Position numbers and translations under genes: made by a program. DNA of 64,000 bases, from NCBI RefSeq assembly GCF_012971745.1, contig NZ_CP048834.1, positions 2,542,001-2,606,000 on the forward strand. The letters are read 5' to 3'. Of the stretch, positions 15,345 to 23,814 are shown piece after piece. The notes beneath the pieces are model-generated. The model did not search any database, was not told where the DNA came from, and worked only from the letters and a program-made list of their open reading frames with translations. Source of the DNA: Starkeya sp. ORNL1 (GTDB lineage Bacteria > Pseudomonadota > Alphaproteobacteria > Rhizobiales > Xanthobacteraceae). The stretch's first letter is position 1. Each line of letters opens with the position of its first letter.

Positions 15345-16181
15345 TCAGTGCGCCATCAGCACCGGCACCGTCATGCGATCGAGCACGTCGCGGGTGACGC
15401 CGCCAAGCACGAATTCGCGCAGCCGCGAATGGCCGTAGCCGCCCATCACCACCAGGTCGATATCGCGCGCCGCCACTTCCTTCAGCAGCACGTCGACCAC
15501 GCGCTCGCCGGCGGCGGCCTCCAGGCGGCGCAGCTCCACCGACTTGCCGATCCGCGCCAGGTGCTCGGCGATGTCGGCACCGTCGAGGTCCCGCGCCTTG
15601 CCGCGTGCGGTCTTGACGATCACCGCCTCGACGAGATCGGCCTTCGCGAGCAGCGGGCGCGCCTCGGAGACCGCCCGCGCGGCGGTACGGCTACCGTCCC
15701 AGGCGACGAGGATACGCCGCGCCGAGAATGGCTTCTGCTGGTGGAGCGGCACCAGCAGCAGCGCCCGGCCGGAATCGAACAGCACCGCCTCGGCCACGAT
15801 CTCGTCCGAGCCCATGCGGTCCGGATCGGGCTGGCTGACCACGGTGAGATCATACAGCCGCGCCATGACGCCGATCTGCTCGGCAATGCCGCCAATGGTG
15901 CCGTCCAGGGTCTCGACATCGACGGTCAAGGCCAGCGAGCGGGCGGCTTCCTGGAAACGGTCGATGGCCTGGGCGGCGAGCCGGCGTGCCTCGAGGCGCT
16001 GGGTCTCGATGAAATCGGTCGAGAAGGCTTCGGTATAGATCTGGGGGACGTCGATCTCGAAGCTGCCGGCGACGCCGGTGAGGTGCGCATCAAGCGCCGC
16101 CGCCAGCGACACCGCATAGTCCGACGCACTGTCGACGTCATCGTCGCCGACCTTCAGATGCACGAGAATGTCCTTGAACAT
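15345..16181 (-). CDS. Tandem universal stress protein (UspA domains)
   Basis: A 278-residue cytoplasmic protein. The N-terminal domain begins with MFKDILVHLKVG. The C-terminal UspA domain from about residue 155 contains RRILVAWDGSRTAARAV and the nucleotide-binding-type loop MGGYGHSRLREFVLGGVTRD. The start ATG 16181 follows GGAGGACGGC; an in-frame ATG four codons earlier is possible. Such tandem proteins accumulate under starvation or oxidative stress and bind ATP. The gene is transcribed away from thiX and converges on the monooxygenase gene, separated by a palindromic repeat. Confidence 0.88.
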   Translation of the reverse strand: MFKDILVHLKVGDDDVDSASDYAVSLAAALDAHLTGVAGSFEIDVPQIYTEAFSTDFIETQRLEARRLAAQAIDRFQEAARSLALTVDVETLDGTIGGIAEQIGVMARLYDLTVVSQPDPDRMGSDEIVAEAVLFDSGRALLLVPLHQQKPFSARRILVAWDGSRTAARAVSEARPLLAKADLVEAVIVKTARGKARDLDGADIAEHLARIGKSVELRRLEAAAGERVVDVLLKEVAARDIDLVVMGGYGHSRLREFVLGGVTRDVLDRMTVPVLMAH

Positions 16182-16324
16182 GCCGTCCTCCATCGCTGCC
16201 GAACCTGCCGCTTGCGATACGACTTTACACTGGTAACTTGTGCCTGCCTTGATCGGGGTCAAGGCCGCCGGTCGCGCCACGGCTGAGGGACGGCTATAAG
16301 TCGTCGAAACCGCGCGAAAGTACC

Positions 16325-17077
16325 ATGGCCCACCTCGTCCGCCCGCTCCTCACCGCCCTCGTTTTGCTCGGCCTGTGGGAAGCCGCGGTGCGGGTGATGG
16401 GCGTGCCGGCCTATATCCTGCCCGGCCCCATTCGCATCGGCGCCGCGCTGTGGGACAACCGCACGATACTGGTGGAGAACGCCGCCATCACGCTGGGGGA
16501 GATGCTGCTCGGGCTGCTGTGCGGCGCCGCGCTCGGCATTGGCTGCGCGCTCTTGATGGCGGCCTCGCCGACCGCGCGGCGGGCGCTCAGGCCAGTGCTG
16601 CTAGTGGCGCAGGCGCTGCCGGTGTTCGCCATCGCCCCGCTGCTGGTGATCTGGTTCGGCTTCGGCCTCGCCTCGAAGATCGTGATGGCGAGCCTGATCA
16701 TCTTCTTTCCCGTCGCCTCGGCCTTCCATGACGGGCTGGCGCGCGTCGACCAGGGGCTGGTCGACCTCGCCCGGCTCTATGGCGCCGGCACTACGGCCAG
16801 CCTCCGTTATATCCGCATCCCCGCCGGCCTGCCGGCGCTGGCCTCGGGCCTGCGGGTCGCCACCGCGGTGTCGCCGATCGGCGCCGTGGTCGGCGAATGG
16901 GTCGGCTCCTCCGCCGGGCTCGGCTATCTCATGCTCTATTCGAACGCGCGGATGCAGACCGACATGGTGTTCGCCGCACTCGCCATCCTGCTCACCGTGG
17001 CGCTGGTGCTGTTCGCCTGCGTGGACCGGGCGCTGACCCGGCTGGTGCCCTGGGCGCCGGAGACGCTGGGGCGGTAG
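16325..17077 (+). CDS. thiX: ABC transporter permease, probably ThiX (thiamin pyrimidine uptake)
   Basis: A 250-residue membrane protein with about six helices and an EAA loop around LVDLARLYGAGTTASLRYIR. The segment SPIGAVVGEWVGSSAGLGYL followed by LMLYSNARMQTD is characteristic of the ThiX/RibX subgroup. Downstream, after a repeat and a TPP riboswitch, lies a matching ThiY-type binding protein, which supports uptake of a thiamin precursor such as HMP. Oddly, the permease is upstream of the riboswitch rather than under it, and no ThiZ ATPase is present in the window. Confidence 0.75.
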   Translation: MAHLVRPLLTALVLLGLWEAAVRVMGVPAYILPGPIRIGAALWDNRTILVENAAITLGEMLLGLLCGAALGIGCALLMAASPTARRALRPVLLVAQALPVFAIAPLLVIWFGFGLASKIVMASLIIFFPVASAFHDGLARVDQGLVDLARLYGAGTTASLRYIRIPAGLPALASGLRVATAVSPIGAVVGEWVGSSAGLGYLMLYSNARMQTDMVFAALAILLTVALVLFACVDRALTRLVPWAPETLGR

Positions 17078-17094
17078 GGGTTCCTCGGCTTGAA

Positions 17095-17196
17095 CATCCT
17101 TCGAGGCCGCCTGCGGCGGCACCTCAGGATGAGGTCGCATTTTAAAGAACTACCTCATCCTGAGGTGCCCGGCGAAGCCGGGCCTCGAAGGATGCT
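17095..17196. repeat. Palindromic intergenic repeat, family A
   Basis: Two inverted halves, CATCCTTCGAGGCC..ACCTCAGGATGAGG and CCTCATCCTGAGGTGC..GCCTCGAAGGATG, face each other around an AT-rich centre. The same composite occurs at 20008, 22027, 33440, 54795 and 59806. Here it separates thiX from the riboswitch. Confidence 0.9.
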
Positions 17197-17252
17197 CAAG
17201 CCGAGCGCCGCCCCTCGCGGTTGCCGCTCCATGACGCCTCTGTTACGGTCCG

Positions 17253-17342
17253 ACCCGTCCGAGGGGTGTCTCGCAAGAGGCTGAGATGGCGTGAGCCAGA
17301 CCCTTTGAACCTGATCCGGGTCATGCCGGCGAAGGGACGGAG
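17253..17342 (+). promoter_or_regulatory. TPP (THI-box) riboswitch
   Basis: The leader contains the conserved core in order: GAGGGGTGTC, GGCTGAGA, then CCCTTTGAACCTGATC followed by CGGGTCATGCCGGCGAAGGG. These match the THI-element helices that bind thiamin pyrophosphate. It lies about 85 bases before the thiY start, so thiY expression should fall when TPP is abundant. Confidence 0.95.
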
Positions 17343-17424
17343 CCAAGGCCGGGGCGCGTTGCGTCCGCGGCCGGAAGATCCCCCAAAAGCTCGTGTCTCG
17401 GGTCTCCACATCAGGAGGAGATCC

Positions 17425-18381
17425 ATGCTGAAGAACCTTATCCCGGCGAAGATCCTGGCCGCCGCCGGCCTTGCACTCGCGGTCTCGCTGTCGCCGGCCG
17501 CGGCCGCCGAAAAGCTCACCGTGCTGCTCGACTGGTACGTCAATCCCGACCACGCCCCGCTGATCATCGCCAAGGAGAAGGGCTTTTTCGACGCCCACGG
17601 GCTCGATGTGACGCTGGTAGCGCCGGCCGATCCTGCCGCGCCGCCGCGCCTCGTCGCCGCCAAGCAGGCGGAGATCGCGGTCGGCTACCAGCCGAACCTC
17701 TATCTCTCGGTGAAGGAGGGCCTGCCGCTGGTGCGCTTCGGCACGCTGGTCTCCACCCCGCTCACCGCGCTGGTGGCGCTGAAGGACGGGCCGATCAAGA
17801 AGATCGCCGACCTCAAGGGCAAGACCGTTGGCTATTCGGTGGCCGGGCTGGAGGATGCGCTGCTCGGCGCCATGCTGACCGACGCCGGGCTGAAGCCCAC
17901 GGATGTCACGATGGTGAACGTCAATTTCGCGCTCTCCCCGGCGCTCGTCGCCGGCAAGGTCGATGCGGTGATCGGCGCCTATCGCAATTTCGAACTCACC
18001 CAGATCAGGCTGGAGGGCAAGGAAGGCACCGCCTTCTTCCCGGAAGAGCATGGCGTGCCGGTGTTCGACGAGCTGATCTACATCACCCACAAGGATCTCA
18101 TCGCCGACCCGCGACTGAAGAAGTTCCTCGCTGCGGTGGAGGACGCCACCATCTTCATCCTCAACCATCCGGACGAGGCGTGGGGCGTGTTCGTGAAGGC
18201 GAACCCGAAGCTCGACGACGAATTGAACAAGACCGCCTGGGCCGACACGCTGCGCCGCTTCGCCCATGCCCCGGCAGCGCTGGACAGCGAGCGCTATGAG
18301 CGGTTCGGCGAGTTCATGAAGGCCCATGGGCTGATCGACAAGGTCGAGCCGGTGGAGACCTACGCTCCGAAGCTGCCCTGA
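17425..18381 (+). CDS. thiY: Thiamin-precursor ABC substrate-binding protein (ThiY-like)
   Basis: A 318-residue periplasmic protein with a signal peptide ending about AAA before EKLTV. The mature start LTVLLDWYVNPDHAPLIIA, then EKGFFDAHGLDVTLV and VGYQPNLYLS, are typical of the NMT1/THI5-like binding proteins that carry the thiamin pyrimidine HMP or its formyl derivative. AGGAGGAG precedes ATG 17425; an open frame to 17221 simply reads through the riboswitch. Control by the TPP riboswitch directly upstream strongly supports the assignment. The partner permease is probably thiX at 16325, while the ATPase must come from elsewhere. Confidence 0.88.
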   Translation: MLKNLIPAKILAAAGLALAVSLSPAAAAEKLTVLLDWYVNPDHAPLIIAKEKGFFDAHGLDVTLVAPADPAAPPRLVAAKQAEIAVGYQPNLYLSVKEGLPLVRFGTLVSTPLTALVALKDGPIKKIADLKGKTVGYSVAGLEDALLGAMLTDAGLKPTDVTMVNVNFALSPALVAGKVDAVIGAYRNFELTQIRLEGKEGTAFFPEEHGVPVFDELIYITHKDLIADPRLKKFLAAVEDATIFILNHPDEAWGVFVKANPKLDDELNKTAWADTLRRFAHAPAALDSERYERFGEFMKAHGLIDKVEPVETYAPKLP

Positions 18382-18407
18382 TCGATGTCGTCGTCCCGGA
18401 CGGCCCA

Positions 18408-18515
18408 GAGCATGTTCCGCAAAAGTTGGAAGACTTTTGCGATTCAGAACATGCTCCGGCCAGTGCACGAGAGCACTAGCTCATCGCTCGGATGGTTCCA
18501 TCCGAGCGGCTAGGG
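18408..18515. repeat. Palindromic intergenic repeat, family D
   Basis: AGAGCATGTTCCGCAAAAGT and its inverse ACTTTTGCGATTCAGAACATGC form a hairpin. It is followed by a second palindrome around CTCGGATGG/CCATCCGAG. A second copy is at 30629-30737. It follows thiY and may act as its transcript end. Confidence 0.8.
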
Positions 18516-18523
18516 CTCGCGGC

Positions 18524-18605
18524 CGATCCGGGATCGCGCGCCGAAAGAGGCGCACCTTCGTCACGCGATCCCGGCTCTACGGCTTCGCCTCCGGCCGGGA
18601 TGACG
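18524..18605. repeat. Palindromic intergenic repeat, family B, overlapping a gene end
   Basis: GATCCGGGATCGC and GCGATCCCGGCTC..CCGGGATGAC are the two arms of a repeat also found at 23681, 40223, 47612 and 55573. The last coding bases and stop codon of the CLC gene lie inside this copy. Confidence 0.8.
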
Positions 18606-19932
18606 ACTCTTCTTTCGCGTCAAAGCCATAAGACAGCGCGTGATAGAGCGGCTCCGGCGTGATCAGCCGCGACAGGCCGGCGGCGAGCAGCGTCACCGCC
18701 ATCAGTGGCACCGTCATGCCGGCATCGTCGGTCATCTCCAGCACGATGATGAAGGCGGTGAGCGGGGCCTGCACCACCGCGGCGAAATAGGCGGCCATGC
18801 CGAGCAGCGCCACCGCGCCGATATCGACGCCCGGCAAGAGCTGGGCGAGATTGGTGCCGAGGCTGGCGCCGATCGACAGCGAGGGTGAGAACAGCCCGCC
18901 GGGTATGCCGCTCGCCGAGGACAGCACCGTCGCCGCCAGCTTGGCCGGGGCGTACCACCAGGGCTGGTCGGCACCACCCTGGAGCAGCAGCTTGGCTTCG
19001 GCATAGGCGCTGCCGCCGGCAAAGCCGCCGGTCGCAATGGCGAGCACCGCGACGATCAGCCCGCACACCGCGCCGGTGAGCAAAGGGCGGGCGCGCATCC
19101 ATTTGAGCCAGCGCAGCGGCGCCATGGAGAGGAACACCAGCAGCCGCGAGAACACCGCCCCCATCGCCCCGCCGATGAGCGCGCACAGCACGACGGCGAT
19201 CCACAGGCTCCAGCCTTTGGCGCTGCTGCTGACGACGCCGAAATAATCATAATTGCCGACCAGCAGCAGCGTGGTGATGCCGGAGATCACCACGCAGGCA
19301 ACGACCAGGCTGGAGAGCCGCCGATCATAGGAGTGCGCCATCTCCTCGATGGCAAACAGCACGCCGGCAAGCGGCGCATTGAACGCGCCGGCGATACCCG
19401 CGGCCGAACCGGCAAGGATCAGCCCCGGTTGGCGGCCGATGCCGGCGTAGGAGCCGACCATGAACATGATGCAGGCGCCGATCTGCACGGTGGGCCCCTC
19501 GCGGCCGATCGAGGCGCCGGCGGCGAGCGCCAGCGTGGTCATCACCACCTTGGCGATTGTGACGTTCGGGGCGAGCAGCTTACGGGCCAGCGTGCCGTCC
19601 TGGTGGCGCCGCGCGGCGATAGCCTGCGGAATGCCGCTGCCCTGCGCGCCATCGAACCAGCGCTTCGTCGCATAGGCGAACAGCGCGAAGGTGGCGGGTG
19701 TGATGAGGAGCAGCGCGTAGGCGTTCCAGGCGAACAGGCGGTGGTAATAATCCTGCGCGGCATCGGCGACATAGGCGAAGCCGATCGAGACCAGCCCGAC
19801 CGCCACCGCGCCGAGCAGGAACACCCCGCGGCGGCGCCACAAAAGCGGCGAAGACCAGAGGATACGGGCGCGCTCTATGTCCGCCCGCCATGGCAGCCCG
19901 CCACCGAGCCGCACTCCGTTGCCGTCCGCCAT
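18577..19932 (-). CDS. clcA: CLC-family chloride/proton antiporter
   Basis: A 451-residue polytopic membrane protein. Conserved selectivity elements are present: GSGIPQ, GREGPTVQ with the external gating Glu, LFAIEEM with the internal proton Glu, GIPGGLFSPSLS, and the late Tyr in PLYHAL. Both glutamates argue for an H+/Cl- antiporter rather than a channel, with a likely role in acid tolerance or charge balance. ATG 19932 follows GGGGGA; the longer frame to 20010 is rejected. The final residues SSSRPEAKP and the stop codon are encoded by a family B intergenic repeat, so the original C-terminus was probably replaced or extended. Confidence 0.92.
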   Translation of the reverse strand: MADGNGVRLGGGLPWRADIERARILWSSPLLWRRRGVFLLGAVAVGLVSIGFAYVADAAQDYYHRLFAWNAYALLLITPATFALFAYATKRWFDGAQGSGIPQAIAARRHQDGTLARKLLAPNVTIAKVVMTTLALAAGASIGREGPTVQIGACIMFMVGSYAGIGRQPGLILAGSAAGIAGAFNAPLAGVLFAIEEMAHSYDRRLSSLVVACVVISGITTLLLVGNYDYFGVVSSSAKGWSLWIAVVLCALIGGAMGAVFSRLLVFLSMAPLRWLKWMRARPLLTGAVCGLIVAVLAIATGGFAGGSAYAEAKLLLQGGADQPWWYAPAKLAATVLSSASGIPGGLFSPSLSIGASLGTNLAQLLPGVDIGAVALLGMAAYFAAVVQAPLTAFIIVLEMTDDAGMTVPLMAVTLLAAGLSRLITPEPLYHALSYGFDAKEESSSRPEAKP

Positions 19933-20007
19933 CGCTTCCCCCGTGCGCCTATGGCTGGATCGCACGGGACGGGCGAGCGGGCAATGTGTGGGCGTCGCTG
20001 ATGCGAG

Positions 20008-20108
20008 CATCCTTCGAGGCTCCGCTGCGCGGAGCGCCTCAGGATGAGGTCGCTTTTTAGATGGACCTCATCCTGAGGTGCCCGGCAAAGCCGGGCCTCG
20101 AAGGATGC
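20008..20108. repeat. Palindromic intergenic repeat, family A
   Basis: Composite of CATCCTTCGAGGCTCC..CCTCAGGATGAGG and CCTCATCCTGAGGTGC..CCTCGAAGGATGC, as at 17095. It lies between the CLC gene and the ABC exporter gene, both leftward. Confidence 0.9.
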
Positions 20109-20123
20109 TGCAACAGGACGCCG

Positions 20124-21878
20124 CTACGCCGGCACCGGCTCCGCGCCGGTACCCGAGCCCTCCAGTCGCGCTGGCCCGTCCTCGCTGCGCTCCAGCACGA
20201 TCTGCCGGTCGTGCAGCGGGCGCAGGCTGGCGCGGTGGCCGATGGAGAGGATCGCGGTCTGCGGCAGGCGGTGGCGCAGCACGCCATAGAGCGCGGTTTC
20301 GCCCGGCTCGTCGAGGTTCGAGGTCGCCTCGTCCAGCAGCAGCACGTCGGGCTTCGCCAGAATGGCGCGCGCGATGGCAAGCCGCTGCTGTTCGCCGCCC
20401 GACAGGATCGATGGCCACAGGCCGGTCTCGTCGAGCCGCCCGGCGAGATCGGCAAGGCCCACTGCCTCCAATGCCTCGCGCAGCGTCTCGTCGGAATAGT
20501 TGATCATCGCCTCGGGATAGGCGAGTGCACCGCGCAGGCTGCCGACCGGGAGGTATGGCCGCTGCGGCAATGTCAGCATGCTGGCGCCGGGCGCCAGCGC
20601 CACTTCGCCATGGCCATAGGGCCAGATGCCGGAGAGCGCGCGCAGCAGCGTCGACTTGCCGGTGCCGGAGGCCCCTGTCATCAGCACCGCTTCGCCCGCG
20701 GCGACACGCAGGCCCGCGACCTCCACCAAAGCGCGCCCGTCGGGCAGCCGCACCTCGACATCGTTCGCCGCGAAGGCCGCGCCGTGCCCGGCCGGTACGC
20801 GGCGGAAGGCGGTGGCGAGGGTCTCCGCCTGGGTCACCTCGACCGACTTCTCGAAGCCGGTAAGACGGTCAACCACCGACTTCCATTCGGCGAGCGTCTG
20901 GTAGGCATTGATGAAGAAGGAGAAGGAGCCCTGCACCCGGTCGAAGGCCGAGGCGGTCTGCATCAATTGGCCGAGTTGGATATTGCCGGTGAAGAAGGCC
21001 GGCGCCACCACGATATAGGGGAAGATGGTGGAGGCCTGACCATAGCCGGCGGTGAACCAGGTCAGCCGCTTCTGGGCGATCATGATGCCCCAGTAATTGT
21101 GGATGATATAGCCGAACCGATCGAGCAAGCGGGTGCGCTCGACCGGCTCGCCCTCCATCAATGCGATCTGCTCGCCGTTCTCGCGCACGCGCACTAGGTC
21201 GACACGGTAGTTCGCCTCGAAGCGCTGCTGGTCGTAATTCAGCTTCACCAGCACGTGGCCGATCAGGTGCGTCAGCCAGGTGCCGAGCGCGGCATAGGCG
21301 AAGGCGGCCCAGACCAGATAGCCGGGAATGGCGATCTCGCTGCCGAACAGGTTAAAGCGAAAATCGCCCGACAGTCCCCACAGGATCACCGCGAAGGAGG
21401 CCAGCGTCGTCACCGCATTGAGGATGCCGATGAAGATCGAGACCGTCTGCGAGATGTAATTGTTGATGTCCTCGGCGATGCGCTGGTCCGGGTTGTCGGC
21501 GACATCGCCCTTCAGCCGCATGCGGTAATGGGTCTGGCCGTCGAGCCAGGCCTGCAAATACTTGTCCGTCATCCAGGTGCGCCAGCGTATCTGCAGCCAT
21601 TGCCGCAGATAGATCTGGTAGACGGCGACGATGATGGCGCCGGTGGCATAGGCTGTGAACAGCCAGAGCTGATATTTGAACGCGTCGTAATTCTTGTCTT
21701 GCAGCGAATTATAGAACGCGTTGTTCCACTCGTTCAGGAGAACGGTGACGTACACCCAGGCGAATTCAAGTGCGACGACGGCGGCGAGCAATATGCGCCC
21801 GGCCCAGCGATCCTCGCCGACGAAATAGGGAATGGAGAGCCGCCAGACATCGGCGAGCAGGATCTTGATGGATTGCAC
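20124..21878 (-). CDS. SbmA/BacA-type ABC transporter with fused ATPase (BclA/YddA-like)
   Basis: A 584-residue protein. The N-terminal half (to about 350) is an SbmA/BacA-like membrane domain with LNEWNNAFYNSLQDKNYDAF and DNPDQRIAEDINNY, both diagnostic. The C-terminal half is an ABC ATPase with Walker A GASGTGKST, signature LSGGEQQR and Walker B VLLLDEATSNLD. In rhizobia BacA and BclA proteins handle peptides and affect very-long-chain fatty acids of lipid A; other members are called vitamin B12 or peptide transporters. The gene stands alone between two family A repeats. The substrate is unknown. The start ATG 21878 lies close behind GAGAGA. Confidence 0.88.
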   Translation of the reverse strand: MQSIKILLADVWRLSIPYFVGEDRWAGRILLAAVVALEFAWVYVTVLLNEWNNAFYNSLQDKNYDAFKYQLWLFTAYATGAIIVAVYQIYLRQWLQIRWRTWMTDKYLQAWLDGQTHYRMRLKGDVADNPDQRIAEDINNYISQTVSIFIGILNAVTTLASFAVILWGLSGDFRFNLFGSEIAIPGYLVWAAFAYAALGTWLTHLIGHVLVKLNYDQQRFEANYRVDLVRVRENGEQIALMEGEPVERTRLLDRFGYIIHNYWGIMIAQKRLTWFTAGYGQASTIFPYIVVAPAFFTGNIQLGQLMQTASAFDRVQGSFSFFINAYQTLAEWKSVVDRLTGFEKSVEVTQAETLATAFRRVPAGHGAAFAANDVEVRLPDGRALVEVAGLRVAAGEAVLMTGASGTGKSTLLRALSGIWPYGHGEVALAPGASMLTLPQRPYLPVGSLRGALAYPEAMINYSDETLREALEAVGLADLAGRLDETGLWPSILSGGEQQRLAIARAILAKPDVLLLDEATSNLDEPGETALYGVLRHRLPQTAILSIGHRASLRPLHDRQIVLERSEDGPARLEGSGTGAEPVPA

Positions 21879-22026
21879 GGGATTCTCTCCGGTCTCCGGC
21901 CCTGGGGTGCCTGCGCGTGCAGGCGCAATCCCTTGAGCTTAACCGATGCAATCGCGGCGGGAGGATGGCCGGCAAATTAAGCTTTGGAGAGGTTTCGGGA
22001 AGGGAGGCGGGGGTGCTCTGCTTCAG

Positions 22027-22155
22027 CATCCTTCGAGGCTCGCTGCGCTCGCACCTCAGGATGACGTGGTTCTTTTAAACGCGACGTCATCCCTAGCAGT
22101 TGGCCCATGGCCAACTGCGGGGGTGCCCGGCAAGGCCGGGCCTCGAAGGATGTTG
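22027..22155. repeat. Family A repeat carrying an extra nested hairpin
   Basis: The left half is standard (CATCCTTCGAGGCTCGC..CACCTCAGGATGACG). In the right half an extra palindrome GCAGTTGGCCCATGGCCAACTGC interrupts the usual CATCCTGAGGTGC between 22092 and 22122, so this copy has a hairpin inserted in a hairpin. Confidence 0.85.
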
Positions 22156-22176
22156 AAGCAGAGCACCGCCGCCGCC

Positions 22177-22213
22177 AAAGAAAAAGGGCGCGGGTCCTGC
22201 GACCCGCGCCCTT
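22177..22213 (-). terminator. Rho-independent terminator of the small exported protein gene
   Basis: On the minus strand a perfect 13-bp stem AAGGGCGCGGGTC / GACCCGCGCCCTT with a 4-base loop is followed by TTTTTCTTT. It lies 46 bases past the stop of the gene at 22260-22493. Confidence 0.9.
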
Positions 22214-22259
22214 ACCGGCGAATGCTCCGGGGGGATAGGCATTCGGCCGGGATAACAGC

Positions 22260-22493
22260 TCAGTGCGTGTTGTGGCCCTTGACGGTGGCTGGCTTGTGCG
22301 GAGTGGCGACCGCGGCGTTCCGGCCCTCGGTCACCGGCTCACCGGCCATCTTGCGCTGCATCACGGCAGGCGGGGGGACAGTGTGTAAGGTATCCGACCA
22401 ATCTTTGATCTGCCAATCGTCACGATGGGCATCGGCGGTGGCTGCAAAACCGAAACTGGCCAGCACAATGCCGGCCACGAGAAGCTTCTTCAT
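22260..22493 (-). CDS. Small exported protein of unknown function
   Basis: A 77-residue protein with a clear signal peptide (MKKLLVAGIVLASFGFAATA, cleavage about ADA before HRDDW). The mature part of about 55 residues is rich in Pro, His and Lys and contains KDWSDTLHTVPPPAV. ATG 22493 is set by GGAG six bases upstream. A strong terminator follows, so it is a single-gene transcript. I do not recognise a family. The His-rich mature region could bind metal, but this is speculation. Confidence 0.7.
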   Translation of the reverse strand: MKKLLVAGIVLASFGFAATADAHRDDWQIKDWSDTLHTVPPPAVMQRKMAGEPVTEGRNAAVATPHKPATVKGHNTH

Positions 22494-22835
22494 GTCACTC
22501 TCCATCCGGGATGGGCGCGCCGCTTGATCGGCCGGTGTCCGGACGGAATTGCCCGAATGACGGCTGACCAACCCCGAAGCGCTGGAACTTGCCAGCGGCA
22601 CCCTCTCGGGCGCCGGGCAACCCAGGCGGCACGTCGTTCGACGGAGAAACGTTAGATCGCAAACGATATAATCGCACGCGGATATGCTGCACTGCAGCTA
22701 TTCCCCCATTGCAGTGAACATATCCGTGAGGGAATCTGGCACGGCTGCGGGGCGTCGCCAGTTAGGATGGTCGGCTTGCGAAAGGGCGCGCAGGCGAATC
22801 CCGGCGAAGCGTCGGCACTGGTACGGAAAACGCTG
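22494..22835. other. Intergenic region with a long inverted repeat
   Basis: No gene is supported here. The main structure is an imperfect inverted repeat at 22678-22728, listed separately. Bases 22494-22600 must hold the promoter of the small exported protein gene. Confidence 0.6.
22678..22728. repeat. Inverted repeat CGGATATG..CATATCCG
   Basis: CGGATATG-CTG-CACTGCA is mirrored by TGCAGTG-AA-CATATCCG, with one base of slippage and a loop of about nine bases. It lies in the gap after phnE and could be a terminator-like structure for phnCDE or an operator for the divergent side. No T-tract is evident. Confidence 0.55.
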
Positions 22836-23669
22836 TCAGATGAACCGCTTGCGGACGTTCTGGCTCACCACGTCAAGCACCGACACCGTGACGATGACCA
22901 TGATGAGGATGGCGGAGGCCTGGGAGTAGTTGAAGCCGCGCATGGTCTCGTTGAAGGTCATGCCGATGCCGCCGCCGCCGACGATGCCGAGCACGGTCGC
23001 CGAGCGCACGTTCGATTCGAAACGGTAGAGCGCGTAGGAGATCCACAGCGGCAGCACTTGCGGCAGCACGCCATAGACCACTTCCTGCAGCCAGCTGCCA
23101 CCGGTGCCGCGAATGCCCTCGACCGGCGCGGGGTCAATGGCCTCCACCGCCTCCGAGAACAGCTTGGCGATGATGCCGGTGGTGTGCACCCACAGCGCCA
23201 GCACGCCGGCGAACGGGCCGAGGCCGACCGCGGCGATGAAGATCAGCGCGAAGACAAGTTCATTGATGGCGCGGCAGGCGTCCATCAGCCGGCGTACCGG
23301 GAAGGCCACCCAGCGCGGCACCACGTTGTCGGCGCACAGAATGCCGAAGGGGATGCCGACGATGACTGCGAGCAGCGTGCCCCACACCGCGATCGCCAGC
23401 GTCTCCACCATATTGACGGCGTAGAGTTCCCAGTCCGAGAAGTCCGGTCGCATGAAGTCGGCGCCGAGCGTCGCCATGTTGGCGGAATCGCGCCACAGCT
23501 GGGCCGGGTTCATCTCCGCCTCGTACCAGCAATAGACCAGCACGACGATGGCGACGGCGCCGCCGACGAGCTGGATCAGCCGGGTGCCGAGCGGCGTCAC
23601 CGGCGGCGCCGGGGTCGCGAGCGCGGCAGAACGATGGGCGGCGTCGGAGAGGAGCATTTGCAACTTCAT
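22836..23669 (-). CDS. phnE: Phosphonate ABC transporter permease PhnE
   Basis: A 277-residue inner-membrane permease. After a short cytoplasmic N-terminus there are about six helices, with the characteristic [20 protein letters not shown], the segment [19 protein letters not shown], and the EAA-like region [20 protein letters not shown]. PhnE forms the pore of the phosphonate/phosphite importer. A family B repeat separates it from phnD upstream. No C-P lyase genes follow in the window, so either the phosphonate is metabolised by enzymes elsewhere or the system takes up a related anion. Confidence 0.93.
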   Translation of the reverse strand: MKLQMLLSDAAHRSAALATPAPPVTPLGTRLIQLVGGAVAIVVLVYCWYEAEMNPAQLWRDSANMATLGADFMRPDFSDWELYAVNMVETLAIAVWGTLLAVIVGIPFGILCADNVVPRWVAFPVRRLMDACRAINELVFALIFIAAVGLGPFAGVLALWVHTTGIIAKLFSEAVEAIDPAPVEGIRGTGGSWLQEVVYGVLPQVLPLWISYALYRFESNVRSATVLGIVGGGGIGMTFNETMRGFNYSQASAILIMVIVTVSVLDVVSQNVRKRFI

Positions 23670-23680
23670 CCCGTCAGGTC

Positions 23681-23770
23681 GTCATCCCGGCCGCAGAGAA
23701 GCGAAGAGCCGGGATCGCTCTCCATTCTGCACGCGATCCCGGATCGGCCTTGCGGCCGTCCGGGATGACG
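23681..23770. repeat. Palindromic intergenic repeat, family B
   Basis: GTCATCCCGGCCGC..AGCCGGGATCGC and GCGATCCCGGATCGGCC..GTCCGGGATGACG form the two arms. It sits inside the phn operon, between phnD and phnE. Confidence 0.9.
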
Positions 23771-23814
23771 TCTTTTTGGAACCCGAGCCGGCGCAGGCCG
23801 GCCCGAGAAGCCAA

